Shown piece after piece: positions 1 through 43,040 of a stretch of DNA of 52,500 bases. The stretch is from Glandiceps talaboti (lineage: Eukaryota > Hemichordata > Enteropneusta > Spengelidae). A program made the position numbers and the translations under genes. Every line of letters begins with the position of its first letter. Position 1 is the stretch's first letter. The stretch spans positions 9,225,994-9,278,493 of the forward strand of contig NC_135552.1 of the NCBI RefSeq assembly GCF_964340395.1. Direction: 5' to 3'. Below the pieces are notes generated by a model, which had not been told where the DNA came from, searched no databases, and saw only the letters and a program-made list of their open reading frames with translations.

Positions 1-639
1 ATACGTCCTGTTTAACCATAAATACCAACTACATTTAAGATTTAATTGTTTCAAATATTAAAAAAAAAAAAAAAAAAAAACATTGTATTGGTGATGGGTT
101 TATTTCATGTGTTCATCATTTTGGTGTTGGTATCAATAAAAGCATTATAAATTCAACTATAGAATCCCGTGGTTGTCTGTTTAGTTGATATGATTGCGTA
201 ATGTGTTTATCATTACACGTTTTATTTTCATATTTACCAATCACTCTTCTCATAAACTATCAGTATTCTTGAAAACAGACGTCATACTTGTCAAATAAAA
301 ACACAACGTTTTGTGACACAATCTTTTGTGTTTACTGTAATTGCCCTTAACATACCATTTACTATAGGGTGAAGCAATTTTCAATTGTTCTACATACTGG
401 GAAATGTGCCTGTTCCGAGGTTTATTGGTTGTGACAACAGAAGTTCTTCTAATAAGCAATGCCTTCTTTTCTGCCTTAAACTGCACGTTACGTGTTTATA
501 AGTTCGGTGGTTACTATGTGTGTTTACCGCCTTTCATCCACATAATCAAGGCAAGCAAATTTCAAAGCGATGTTGAATAGATGACGGTCAGCCTTACCTT
601 ATGTAACCTTAGGTGTCTTTCTGACCGCAGGCTATAGCC
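1..639. other. no recognisable gene
   Basis: AT-rich sequence with an uninterrupted A tract at about 60-80. A 78-codon minus-strand frame at 250-486 matches no family I know. It lies on the 3' side of the retroelement relic that follows and could be part of its decayed tail. Confidence 0.5.
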
Positions 640-1990
640 TCTATGGTCAGCTCTGTCTCATCTTCATTCATGGTTGATTCTCTAATGTCTCGATATATTT
701 GCTTTATAATTATATATAATTTCTTGTTCTTTCCAATGTTTATCTAGGCGTTTTTTGAAAGTGTTGAGAGCGGGTACATTTATGGTTGCTTGTAAATTAT
801 TCCAGATACTTAAAACTCTAGTTGGGAAAGTATGTTTTCTTAAGTTCAACTTGCTGTGTTCTTGGTATAGCTGTTTGTTGTGGCCCCTGAGCCCGGTTCT
901 CGTTGTGTAGTCTGCCTTGAGTTTTAGAACGTTCTCATATATTCCTTGTAGTATTTTAAATAATTCAATCATATTACCGCGTATATGAAAGTTGGTAAAT
1001 TAAGTTTCTTTAACCTTTCCTCATATGATAGTTCTTTTAAATCGTGGTAGTTGTTTAGTGGCTTTCCTTTGCACATTTTTCAATAATTTCTCTATCTTTT
1101 TGTTTATAAGTGTTCCAACAGGACATGCGTAGTCAAAGTGATTTCTCACCATAGGTTTGTAGAGTGGTAAAAACGTCTCCAGGTCCAGATACATGTACGC
1201 TCGCCTAATTAGTGCGAAGGTGCTAGCTGCTTTGTTTACTTTTTCATTTATGTGCTTGACTGTCAAAATCTAATTTCGGATCAAAGAGTACTCCAATGTC
1301 CTTTTCTCTATGTGTTGTAACATGTTGAAAGATCTTTTCTTGCTCCATCAATTTCCCATGTGTATGTAGAGCTTCCTTCTGTTGTGTATCCCATTCTCAT
1401 GGATCCGGACTTAATACATTTGTCTGGGTGAAAACGAAGAAGCCATTTATTTGACCATTCCATTAACCTGTCGAGGTCCTGTTGTAGTAAATTTCTGAGG
1501 ATTATTAATAGTTCGTGATGTTTTAGTGTCACCAGCAAATAAATAGATGACGATGTCTGACAACACAGAGTCTGGTAGATCATTGATATAGACAAAAAGG
1601 TCCAAGCACACTTCCTTGTGGAATTCCACTTATTACAGGTATCCATGCTGCTGGTTCGTCATTTATTAATACTTGTTGTACTCTTCCACTAAGGAACGAT
1701 CTTATCTATCCTAGTAAAGGATCTGATATACTATATAACGTTAATTTGCTAATGAATCTACTGTGGGGCACAGTGTCAAATGCTTTCACGAAGTTTATAT
1801 ACATTGTTTCAAGTTCTATTATGGGTGGCAATAAAGCCTCGGTGGATCCCAGGCCAGAACTTCAACCTGCTACTCAAAGTATGGTCCGTGTTGGCGTAAT
1901 ATTCGATTTAAATCTGCAGTAGCTGCAACTGAGCCGTTTTCCAGTGTTGCAGCAAGAGGGGGTTTTGGGGGTCATTTGACACACATTTTT
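640..1990 (-). mobile_element. decayed non-LTR retrotransposon, reverse transcriptase C-terminal half
   Basis: Read on the minus strand, several frames in order give the C-terminal half of a jockey/CR1-type reverse transcriptase. First comes a palm segment (about 1629-1540) with YINDLPDSV followed by IYLFAGDTKTSRTI, where the usual FADD catalytic box is degraded to FAGD. Next is LDRLMEWSNKWLLRFHPDKC (about 1480-1420). Then comes the thumb segment HINEKVNKAASTFALIRRAY and NHFDYACPV (1021-1266). Last is the family's usual C-terminal block with TRTGLRGHNKQLY and SIWNNL (682-972). The frame changes several times and stops interrupt it, so the copy is dead. The N-terminal endonuclease is absent. 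Weak matches continue to about 1990, where the similarity fades. The family call rests on motif order, not on a database search. Confidence 0.85.
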
Positions 1991-3564
1991 TGGACCTGAC
2001 CCACAATTTTGGAAGTGACGGATCACAGATGACCCACACTAAAATTGTATGCAAATATGTTTAGCAACATGACCATGCTTCTGGCAACAGCCAAATTATC
2101 GCATATATAGCATAGATAACAATAGGGTTGGATAGACAACTGCATAATCATTCAGCAAATATATAGCATGGATCAGCATGTTGGTAAATATTTTTAAAAA
2201 CTGTACAGTTGTGCTACAATGCAATTGGTGCTTTTTTATAATTTCCCCCCAAACAATTATGATGACCCAGAAAAATGAAAGTCTCGCGACACTATGTCCC
2301 ACTCTTTCAAAAGGCTGGCTGAACAAAATGTATCAGTCTGGTAATTAGTAAAAATAAGTAGTGACTAAAATGCATCCTTGTACATGAACGCAATGTACCA
2401 GAGTCTGATAAATAGTCAAAATTAGGGGTTGAGAACAAGCTGATGACTTTAAAATCGCAAAATTGTCTAGTAGCGAATATATCTAGGTTTACAGTAGTAC
2501 GGTGAAATATATCATCAAATCAAACAGATTTTGGGGTCCGCACCCAAAAATAACAAGAAAACTATTTCATATGTCAACGTTTGGAAAGATTTGAATAAGT
2601 TTGATTTTCAGGTAGATTGGCTGCTACTGATTATAAACGATCAAATCAAACTTACTGGTGCTTTATATTTTCTCTGTTGTTGTGTTGTCATGGCCTGTGG
2701 TACGACAGGGGACGATGTAACTGCAGTGTATGAGGGTGGAGGGGGAACAACAATAGGGACTGAAGGTGTGGGTATCATATCATCGTCGTTATCAACATGA
2801 TGATCTGCCATTGTTGGTATTATAAAATTATAAAAACAACTTGATGTAGTTCATACTACAAGCTGAGATGCAGACAGCTATAGGAGTCTGTCAGTCAGTC
2901 AAATATTTGATACCAAGCAATGCTTAGCAAAGTTTATATGTCAACAAACTATTTTGTCTGTTTCATCAATGCATTTTGTTTTGCAAAATGTACCATATTA
3001 CAATCATATGTGCATAGCGTTATTACAACATGTCACAGGTTACAGTTGCAAAACTGTAATGCTACACTTTTAGGACAGCAGGGTTGAATGGGTACAGTTT
3101 CATGCTACTAAATGAAAATGAACTAACATGCTAACAAAACATTCGTGTCAATGTGTCTGTGTCTAGTGACTTCGTTTAATTGGTTGATTTCATTCAGACT
3201 AAATGTAGCACGAAATTGTGACCTTTTTATTATGTGCAGTTTCTAGCGTGATTCCTGCTTGGTTGTATAAAACAGAGCCAGTGAAGAATAACCTTCAGTA
3301 CATACACTGATGTGCTCTTTGCAGTTGTCTGAATTAATCTAAGTCTGTAGATAAACTCTCACCAACTCTTACCTGTAGTTATTCTGATAGTTGGTTCATC
3401 ATCGTCTGGGGACATACTTCCACCAACTATTAAAACTTGTACAAATACAGTGGAACTGCGGTTCCCTCTCCTGAGAGAACGTCACACAATAAAAAATAAA
3501 TATTGTCGCCACCAAGACATGATGGACGTAGTCCTATGACGCAGTGATCACAGCACCTCTGGAC
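1991..3564. other. no recognisable gene
   Basis: I see no exon-like frame with convincing splice sites. A 17-base stretch at about 2535 (ggtccgcacccaaaaat) recurs twice at about 40213 and 40357 in the region after GFUS, which suggests a shared dispersed repeat. Confidence 0.4.
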
Positions 3565-4221
3565 AAGGGCATGAGGCAACAATTTTGGTGTCTATCAACA
3601 ATTGAATAACACGAATAAAGACAATATCAAAAAGTCCCGTCAAGTTTATAATTACTTCATTATCTTGTATCAATAATTAATATCTAATTAAAATACACAG
3701 AAAAATACATACAGTAACTTGAAACGCGCTGAAACATAAATAGAATACGGCGGACTGGGACGTAACATGCGTAATGCATGTCTAGTCTAACGTGTGTGGA
3801 GTGTACCGATTGTGTAGCGCCCCCAACGGTCATATAAATTATCTGTCTTGTCGCGCGCTCGCGATCGCGAGCTCGAATGATTCGAATCTTTGCAACCGTC
3901 CATAAAAGTACTGGATTTTGAAAATTCCATATGCACGAGCTCGACATTTGCTCAATTTGTTCAATTTGCTCAATTGCTAAAAAAGGAAGGGTAGGACACT
4001 CTGGTGTTCTTTTTCGTCGTAAGATTGAAACCACATCGCCCTCGTTCACGGACGCTTTCTGAAGAGACACAGATATGACGAGTAATGTTTAATGATTATT
4101 TTTACGTAATTTTATGAAAATAATATAGAACGGTATCGACTGTGTTCGAGCCTACCGTAACTCTACGGCATCAAATATTGAGTAAACCAAGATATTATCA
4201 TTTGTGTTTTTGTTTATATCC
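3565..4221. repeat. segmental duplication, copy A
   Basis: This copy pairs with 4463-5152 in the same orientation. The two share long collinear blocks: the left edge (aagggc.tgaggcaacaatt), the block with gcgccccc and aacggtc, the block with aaaaaaggaagggtaggacac, and the right edge (accaagatattatca). A minus-strand frame in both copies reads VNEGDVVS then LRRKRTP. The differences between copies in that frame are mostly amino-acid changing, so I do not call it a gene. Confidence 0.85.
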
Positions 4222-4462
4222 CTCGCAAAAGACGCACCGTTTCGGAGCTTCAGTTCATATAATATGCTGTTTCGGCAATCTGTTTTACTGTCCCGCAGAC
4301 TCAACAATGTACTGCAGCATGCGAAATATATATCTCACCACAAGAGGGCAGCAGGTGGTATCGAGCTTCGAGCGAAAATTCATGGGTCACATGTTCGAAT
4401 TTAAGCGTCCTGATTGGTTAATTCGATGCTGTGTCCTAACCCTCTGTATTACAAGTTTAAGC

Positions 4463-5152
4463 AAGGGCTTGAGGCAACAATTCTGGTGTCTATAACAATA
4501 TTGAATAACGCCGTGAATATAGACAACATCAACAAGTTCCGTCAAGTTCTTGTTTATCATTATATTCAGTATCTTGAATCGCTAATTAATATGTAATTAT
4601 AATACGCAGAGAAATACATATATTTAACTCGATCGAATCCCGCTGGAATACAAATAGAATATACGGGACACTGCTGCGGAGTGTACCGATTGAATAGCGC
4701 CCCCCAACGGTCGTAGAATTTACTTCTCTGTCTTGTCGCGCGATCGAATGATTCGAATCTTGGAATTTGAAAATTCAACCTCCACGAGCTCAGCCTTTGC
4801 TCAATTTGCTCAATTTGCTCATTTGCTAAAAAAGGAAGGGTAGGACACTTTGGTGTTCTTTTTCGTCGTAAGCTTGAAACCACATCGCCCTCGTTCACGG
4901 ACGCTTTCTGTGTCGGGCAAACTTACGAGTATTTGTTTACTCAGTCAAATGATGTTGTTACGTTTTCTCTTTCATTCAAAGGTATATTTTGAAGAGACAC
5001 AGATATGACGACTAATGTTTAATAATTATTTTTACGTAATTTTATGAAAATGATATAGACCGGAATCGACTGTGTGTTCGAGCCTATCGCAACTCTACGG
5101 CACCAAATATTGATTAAACCAAGATATTATCAATTGTGTTTTTGTTTATATT
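4463..5152. repeat. segmental duplication, copy B
   Basis: Direct copy of 3565-4221 at an offset of about 900 bp. It carries about 79 extra bases near 4912-4990, between a shared ctttctg and a shared gaagagacacagatatgacga. It also lacks some sequence present in copy A around 3840-3930. The 79 bases have no GT-AG ends on either strand, so they are not a retained intron. Confidence 0.85.
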
Positions 5153-5282
5153 CTAGATCTTTGTCTGTATGGTGCTATATTGATGTGGAAGCGCAGAGTA
5201 AAGCTGTGCTTTGGAATGTGTTGTAAACAAAGATTTGAGTTTAGCTGGAACTATATTATATATTACTATATTAAATTTTTTT

Positions 5283-5907
5283 TAGCTAAAATTAAAAGCT
5301 AACGGCGCCCTTTCATCTTCAATGAATTGTACATATTTTATTTTGTGGTGTTCTTCATTATGGTTGATAGACCATTCTACGATACGTATACATTTTTGGA
5401 TAATAAATCACGTAACTGATGAGTGATGATAATAATCGTTTCATTTTTATATAAACAGTTAAAACCCATGATTCATGGCGTACAGTCTGTTTATTCAGAC
5501 AAAGAATACATTCCTTGTCTGTTATAGCACACACCATACACATACAGAAGCTGATGGTCATGATAGTAAATTTGGGAAACATAAATTTTAAGAATAAAAA
5601 ATAAATTGGATTATGGAAATACATTGTATATAATCTAAAAAGTGACCGCTATGTAAAGTCTATATGTGATTCCATATGGTTATTGGTTTCTAGTAGAAAA
5701 AATGTGTTTATTCATGTTTATAGCTAAAATTAAAAGCTAACGGCGCCCTTTCATCTTCAATGAATTGTTGTGGCGTTCTTCATTATGGTTGATACGTATA
5801 AATTTTTGGATAATAATGTACTTAACTGATGAGTGATGATAATAATCGTTTCATTTTCATATAAACAGTTTAAACCCATGATTAATGGCGTACAGTCTGT
5901 TTATTCA
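5283..5907. repeat. tandem duplication, two copies about 437 bp apart
   Basis: Copies at about 5283-5498 and 5720-5907. Both start agctaaaattaaaagctaac and end ggcgtacagtctgtttattc. The second copy is shortened in the middle. No coding frame is conserved. Confidence 0.85.
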
Positions 5908-6759
5908 GGTTCGACTGGTAAGAAAATATATCCCATACACAAAACTGAATCTGACAAATTTGCATATTGTCAACTCGCCACGTATGTAATCCTACTACTG
6001 TGAAGGCAACATTCCCTGTTCTAAATTGACGGTGATTTCCGGAGAAAACGTCCGCCTGTCTTGGTTGTTCCTGCTCCAAAGTTAATTTTTAGCTGCCCAA
6101 GATATACTTGTAAGTACATTTTTTTCTCACTTTCACTGAATTTTTGAGTCATTAGTTTCTCTGAACACTTTGAGTTTGTGTGAGTTTGGCGAGAAACGTA
6201 TGAAAGTCTCCCAAATAACTGATATATACGTGTCATTTTGATCGGCTGTATTTTTCACTTCACAAATGTCTGAGTTTTATTCGGTCCATTTGAAGTCTGT
6301 TTTAACTATAAAAAAGAGGCGTTCACTATCACTCCATTCAAACAATAGACATCTCATAATTGTAGTCCGTTTTATTCTATTCTATCCCAATCTATTCTGT
6401 TCTGTTCTATTCTATTCATTACTGTAAAAATTGTGAACTTAAACTTGTCTTCGTATCTATGCTACTGCTATCCTCGATTTCCTGAAGAATTTTTTTTCAG
6501 AAGTTCCATCTTTTTTATGATAAATTTTGAATCATTTGTAACTATTTTTTTGAAATAAAAATATATCCTTATCAATAATTTCAGATTATCGAATATTCAA
6601 CAATATTTTGTATATATGTTAGGGGACATATACACGTCAGTTTCTTTTACGTTATGTACAAACGTGAACGAATGGCGGCCATATTTGTAGCTTAAAATCA
6701 TTATATGTTGTATAACGCCATATAGAGACGTCATTCAAGTGTCTACTCACATACTATAG
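5908..6759. other. no recognisable gene; short TTCTA microsatellite
   Basis: AT-rich DNA with an imperfect pentamer run (ttcta/ttctg) at about 6370-6418. I see nothing else in it. Confidence 0.5.
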
Positions 6760-6837
6760 GTGAAAGCATCACCAGAAGACCATACGAAGGGGAGAGTGCA
6801 GAAAGTGGAGCACGTGCTTGAGGCTATCAACATTAGA
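6760..6837 (+). CDS. candidate internal exon, unidentified
   Basis: A 78-base block is flanked by an acceptor (catactatag) and a strong donor (GTAAGATG). It is open in one frame for exactly 26 codons and reads VKASPEDHTKGRVQKVEHVL, then EAINIR. The composition is richer and more codon-like than its surroundings. I do not recognise the peptide. Its phase does not join in frame with the open frame of the exon at 7679-7867; joined directly it would reach a stop after 13 more codons. It could belong to an upstream gene that ends here, or be chance. Confidence 0.3.
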
Positions 6838-7678
6838 GTAAGATGTATTCATTTCACCTCATAGAGAAAGCACCAGCTAAAATACCTCAAACGAAATGGG
6901 TTCATTATATAAGTCAGGCGATTGTATTTTTAAAAAAAAATGTATGTCCTGCCATCCACAAACATATAGATGCACAACACCAATCCACTGTTGATACAGC
7001 CCATACATCCAACGACTGTCAAATACTACAAACATCTGAACACACAGAGACAGCATGATGAATCCTTTTACACATATTAGTGGTGATGTTATGGTTATAG
7101 CAGGGTCTTAGATAGATAGCTTAAAATAGCCATATGGATGAGAAATGCTAATTTAATTTAATTTGGAATTTACTGAATAAAACATCTTAAACACCGCCAT
7201 AAAAACGGTTGTTGTTTCCGACAGTGTTTATGACAAGATTTGAGAAAGAGTATATTTTCATTACTGGAACAGTCGTTACCTAGATTTGTATCTTATTTGA
7301 CCAGATGCTGTTTAGATGTATATTTTATTGTTATATGGTTGATTTTATATACATTTTATCTATTGTTATTTTTATTTTATTATGGTATATATGAACGCAA
7401 AATCCTTCCTACCACACAGATAAACAGTTATACGCAATGTAATGATGACAGTATTCATTATTATGCACAGTACTATGTAGACTATTGTCGCTGAAATTAA
7501 TAGAATTAAACATAACATGGTGTGGACGATCCATGAAGATTATATTTTAGGTGTTCGTATCCTCAGTGAGCAAGGAGCCCGTTGTCTGTATATATGCATT
7601 CTACATGCTTACTATTGCATGTTATAGGTTATGTATTTGCACACACACAACTAGTATTTGAATAAAACATATTTCAGA

Positions 7679-7867
7679 AGGTGTTTTCAGGAATACGACA
7701 AAATACAATCTGCGTCTGATGAGTACAGACTAAGTAATGAGATGCATGAATCAATTAACATAGCCAAGGCATTTGTGAGCAACTGCAACTGCAACGTTAC
7801 TCTGTTACCAAACGTTACTCCATTCAATTTATGTGTTGTTGATGCTGCATTATATCCAATATCCAAG
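7679..7867 (+). CDS. GFUS: candidate upstream exon of GFUS, in frame with it
   Basis: The block is bounded by an acceptor (aaaacatatttcag) and a donor (AAG then GTATAA). It is open throughout in one frame ([20 protein letters not shown] onward). The next acceptor lies only 58 bases downstream, at 7924-7925. Splicing there gives PISK joined to [11 protein letters not shown] with no frame change, so this exon could add residues before the canonical Met. The first ATG in the frame is at about 7742. The known enzyme family starts close to the MSKIILV position, so the exon may equally be 5' leader that is open by chance. RNA would decide. Confidence 0.4.
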
Positions 7868-7937
7868 GTATAAACTACCTATAATTCTGGTGCTTTTATG
7901 TGTAATTACCGTCTCATTTATACAGATTTGGGGGAAA

Positions 7938-39472
<31,535 letters not shown>

Positions 39473-40186
39473 AAGAGGATGACCCGCTTCCCTGTTGCCC
39501 AGTTTGGAGCAATTATCTGTGTTACGTTCATCTACGTTGAAAATTTCCCTTGTTTTAAACAAAATTTGTTACAGCATCCTTGGTTTGATAGGGTGATTTT
39601 AGGGGGATATTTACAACTAGAAAGGGGCATAGGGGCGTGTAGTATTTCTTAGATTGTTGTCTTCCTTGTCTACAGTACAGTCTAGTCATGACAGGGGGGG
39701 GGGGCGATATTTTCGCTTTTAAATCTCAAGAACTGTTTTTGAGTTATATAGGAGTTTCAGATTTTCTTCTTTAATCATCTGTCATGTGTCTGATCTACGT
39801 CATTTTCGGGTAAAAATGTTGCTACGTGATCGATTTTGATGATTTGATACATTATCGGTTAATATTTTTCTTCATTATCGGGTTGATGTGTTGAATTTTA
39901 TTTGGGTGGTTACTGTTCACTGGCCTTGTTTAATACAATCAAGTTTGGAATGAGGAACAGTTTATAACAACACGTACTGCCAATTAATTAATTACTTCAT
40001 TAATTAATGTTTGAATTGCCGTCCTACATAATTGGCCCTAACTAGCAACACTAGCTGCACCTGGCATGTTGAACTCTTTTGTGAGAAATAACAGTCTTAT
40101 AATACTGAACAGTATGTGATCCCCTGTATATAAACATATTGTGTAACTGGTCGCGCATTAACACTAGCCTGTATAATGTTACTAGT
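39473..40186 (+). other. probable 3' UTR of GFUS
   Basis: The sequence after the stop has no exon-like frame. The first clear AATAAA on the plus strand that I see is at 40187-40192, so the transcript may run about 0.7 kb past the stop. This is an inference from position only. Confidence 0.4.
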
Positions 40187-40192
40187 AATAAA
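40187..40192 (+). terminator. GFUS: possible poly(A) signal for GFUS
   Basis: AATAAA, repeated at 40306-40311 and 40331-40336 because the surrounding segment is tandemly duplicated. Confidence 0.35.
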
Positions 40193-40450
40193 TTTCAATC
40201 AAATTGATATTTGGTCCGCACCCAAAAATCAGCCCCTCAATGGAATCAATATTTTATCTGGTTGCTTTACAACTTGTGGATAAAATCAACATATTATTAA
40301 CATGTAATAAATTTCAATCAAATAACATGTAATAAATTTCAATCAAATTGATATTTGGTCCGCACCCAAAAATCAGCCCCTCAACGGAATCAATATTTTA
40401 TCTGGTTGCTTTACAACTTGTGGATAAAATCAACATATTATTAACATGTA
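40187..40450. repeat. tandem duplication, 144-bp offset
   Basis: The block containing gatatttggtccgcacccaa, atcagcccctcaa.ggaatc and atctggttgctttacaactt occurs at 40206 and 40350. The copies differ at only one or two bases, so it is recent. Confidence 0.95.
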
Positions 40451-40513
40451 AAATGTCTAATTATTGGTATTTTATTAAATTTCAGTGAATATTATTGTTA
40501 GTTGTCTGATTGA

Positions 40514-41041
40514 AAAAGAAGGAGGAGGAGGAGGAGGAGGAGGAGGAGGAGGAGGAGGAGGAGGGAGGAGGAGGAGGAGGAGAGGAGGAAGGAGAGGAGA
40601 GAAGAAGAAAAGAAGAAGAAGAAGAAGAAGAGAAAGAAAAAAGAAGAAGAAGAAGAAGAAGAAGAAGAGAAGAAGAAGAAGAAGAAGAAGAAGAAGAAGA
40701 AGAAGAAGAAGAAGAAGAAGAAGAAGAAGAAGAAGAAGAAGAAGAAGAAGAAAGAAGAAGAAGAAGAAGAAGAAGAAGAAGAAGAAGAAGAAGAAGAAGA
40801 AGAAGAAGAAGAAGAAGAAGAAGAAGAAGAAGAAGAAGAAGAAGAAGAAGAAGAAGAAGAAGAAGAAGAAGAAGAAGAAGAAGAAGAAGAAAGAAGAAGA
40901 AGAAGAAGAAGAAGAAGAAGAAGAAGAGAAGAAGAAGAAGAAGAAGAAGAAGAGAAGAAGAAGAAGAAGAAGAAGAAGAAGAAGAAGAAGAAGAAGAAGA
41001 AGAAGAAGAAGAAGAAGAAGAAGAAGAAGAAGAAGAAGAAG

Positions 41042-41071
<30 letters not shown>
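40514..41071. repeat. 558-bp uninterrupted purine tract (GGA)n(GAA)n
   Basis: Every base on the plus strand is A or G. It starts with about 90 bases of GGA-rich units and continues as GAA units with occasional phase slips. All three frames and the opposite strand are open, giving poly-Glu, poly-Arg/Lys or poly-Ser/Phe/Leu ORFs that are not genes. Confidence 0.98.
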
Positions 41072-41072
<1 letters not shown>

Positions 41073-42119
41073 CAGTTACAGCTAGTGTAGCTTTAAATAC
41101 TTTATGTGCAGCAGTCGTTCCATTCGTAAATGCTGTGAAAAACGTACCTAGCCAGTAACTAGGAAAGCTCAAATAAGAATTTGTTTCTAAACATGCTTTT
41201 AACGAAATCTTTTCAACAAATTGAACGTTGGTGTCATGCAAATAAGCCAATTCAATGTAGTGGTCAGAACTTGGGATAGATAAGAACTAAACAAACAAAC
41301 ACACACACAAACAAATCAAACAAACAAACAACTCTTCATTCGGACACACTTGTAATGAATAAAGTATGTAACGCAGTAGAATGTTTAATGGCGTGGGTTT
41401 TTTTAATTAAACGTATATGGCCGATTTAAATTTAGAATTCAGAGCCAAATACCATGATAACTTGCATCGGTGTATACTTTTGCAATGCAGTGCAATACTG
41501 GAAACATATCTTTGCTTGTGAAAGTACGTACATCCACACTAAACAAAGCAAACTGCGCTGGAAGTTGTCCTAACAATTACACGTAATATAAGTGATGTAA
41601 AATTACGATGGAATGATACACTGCAGAGTCAAACGTTTACCAAAAATGCTTCTATTCTCTGGGGTTTTGTAAAATAATGAACATAGCCGGAAAGTACTAT
41701 CGCAACAATGAGGGATTAAAGTTACTGGGTAGGATGATCCAGGAGAGGTGTCGCCCTCCCGTCGTTGGAAGTTTTTTTACATTTTAACAAAGTTACTTTC
41801 TGATTGGTTGAATGGCTGCAAAAATTAGCAGAAACCAATCAGGAACCCTGGCTGGTATAGTGACTTTCAACCTTGGTTACCTCTGATCAAATTAAACTCT
41901 CCAAATGGTATCAATTTAGTAGATCAAAACTCATTTGTCACTGGTTCACTCACCTGTGCATCAACCAATAAAAAAATATTTAACTGGTATTATACAGAAC
42001 AAGATGCAAATGTGTCAAAATTATATCTTACAACAGTACTTCATGTCATATTCTGTATATTCCATCCAACTTCAAATAACCTGTAGTGACCTGTCCTGTA
42101 CATGTCTTGACCTGTAGTG
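41072..42119. other. intergenic, no gene seen
   Basis: Contains a short aaac/acac run at about 41288-41332 and scattered ATTGG/CCAAT-containing repeats (41805-41845 and 41955) related to those at 42895-43370. Confidence 0.45.
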
Positions 42120-42365
42120 TAATGGTCACTGAGGTCAAGGACCTGTAATTATCTTTCTTGAAAAGGTCACTGACCTTATATTTTCCTGTAAAGGTCATTA
42201 AAGTCAATGACCTGTACTAAACTTTCTTGTAACGGTCACTGACCTGTAATGAACTTTTCTGTAAAGGTTAGTAAGGTAAATGACCTGAGGTGAACTTTCT
42301 TGTGAAAGAAAACCATGGTCAGTGACCTGGAGTGGCATGTCTTTTATATGTCACTAAGGTCAACA
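42060..42365. repeat. irregular tandem repeat with AGGTCA/TGACCT half-sites
   Basis: Five or so units of about 40 bp containing cttgtaaaggtcactgacct. At 42164-42176 the sequence is AGGTCA-C-TGACCT, a perfect inverted repeat with one-base spacing. At 42233-42245 it is the same except the first base is C. Such sites match the known consensus of nuclear-receptor IR-1 elements, but here they come with the repeat unit. Confidence 0.75.
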
Positions 42366-43040
42366 ACATGTAATGAAATATAATTTAAAAGTCACCAAGT
42401 TAAAGTTGAAGATAATACAAGGTTTATTTTTTTTATTAAATTACCTATTTCAGAACAGATTTATACCTCCTCACTATCATAATATATCTCTATCTCTTCT
42501 ATTTTCTTTCTTTTATAAAGTACCTGTTTCCATTCTCATATTGGACGGCGTCTTTAATTTTTGCACACTGCACACACTGATTCCCTTATAGTCCCCTTGT
42601 CTCCACAAAAACACAGAATTCTGAGATTTCTCAGTTTCCCATATTTTGTCTTATTTCCAAACACAATAAACACAAACATACAATTACTATAAAGTAAGTT
42701 TTTTTGCACCTATAAACGGTTTTCAGTGATACAAGGACAAACAACAACGAAAAACATGGATAAGTAGTTCTGTAGTACGATTGATTTGAATATACTGTGA
42801 AATAGCTTGTATGTGTCACAGGTAGATGTATTGTTTATAATATTTTAGACTTGACCATCCCTAGTAACTATAACAACAAGAGTTCCCTCACTTGCACCAA
42901 TCAGAATTAGTTTTACTTATATCGGTTTACCAACACCACCTTGGTGATGCAAAGAACACAGAAAAATTACATCAATTCTAATTGGTTTAACCATTTTTGC
43001 ATCAACCAATCAGGTATTTGTACTTAAATATGAAACAAAT

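Noticed and set aside
3684-4898. Two paralogous minus-strand genes sharing VNEGDVVS...RRKRTP
   Set aside because: The frames lie inside a segmental duplication and the differences between copies are mostly replacements, which does not look like selection on a protein.
40485-41250. Three ORFs of about 190-250 codons (poly-Glu, poly-Arg/Lys, poly-Ser/Phe/Leu)
   Set aside because: They exist only because the purine tract has no stop codons in any frame. No flanking coding sequence or splice logic.
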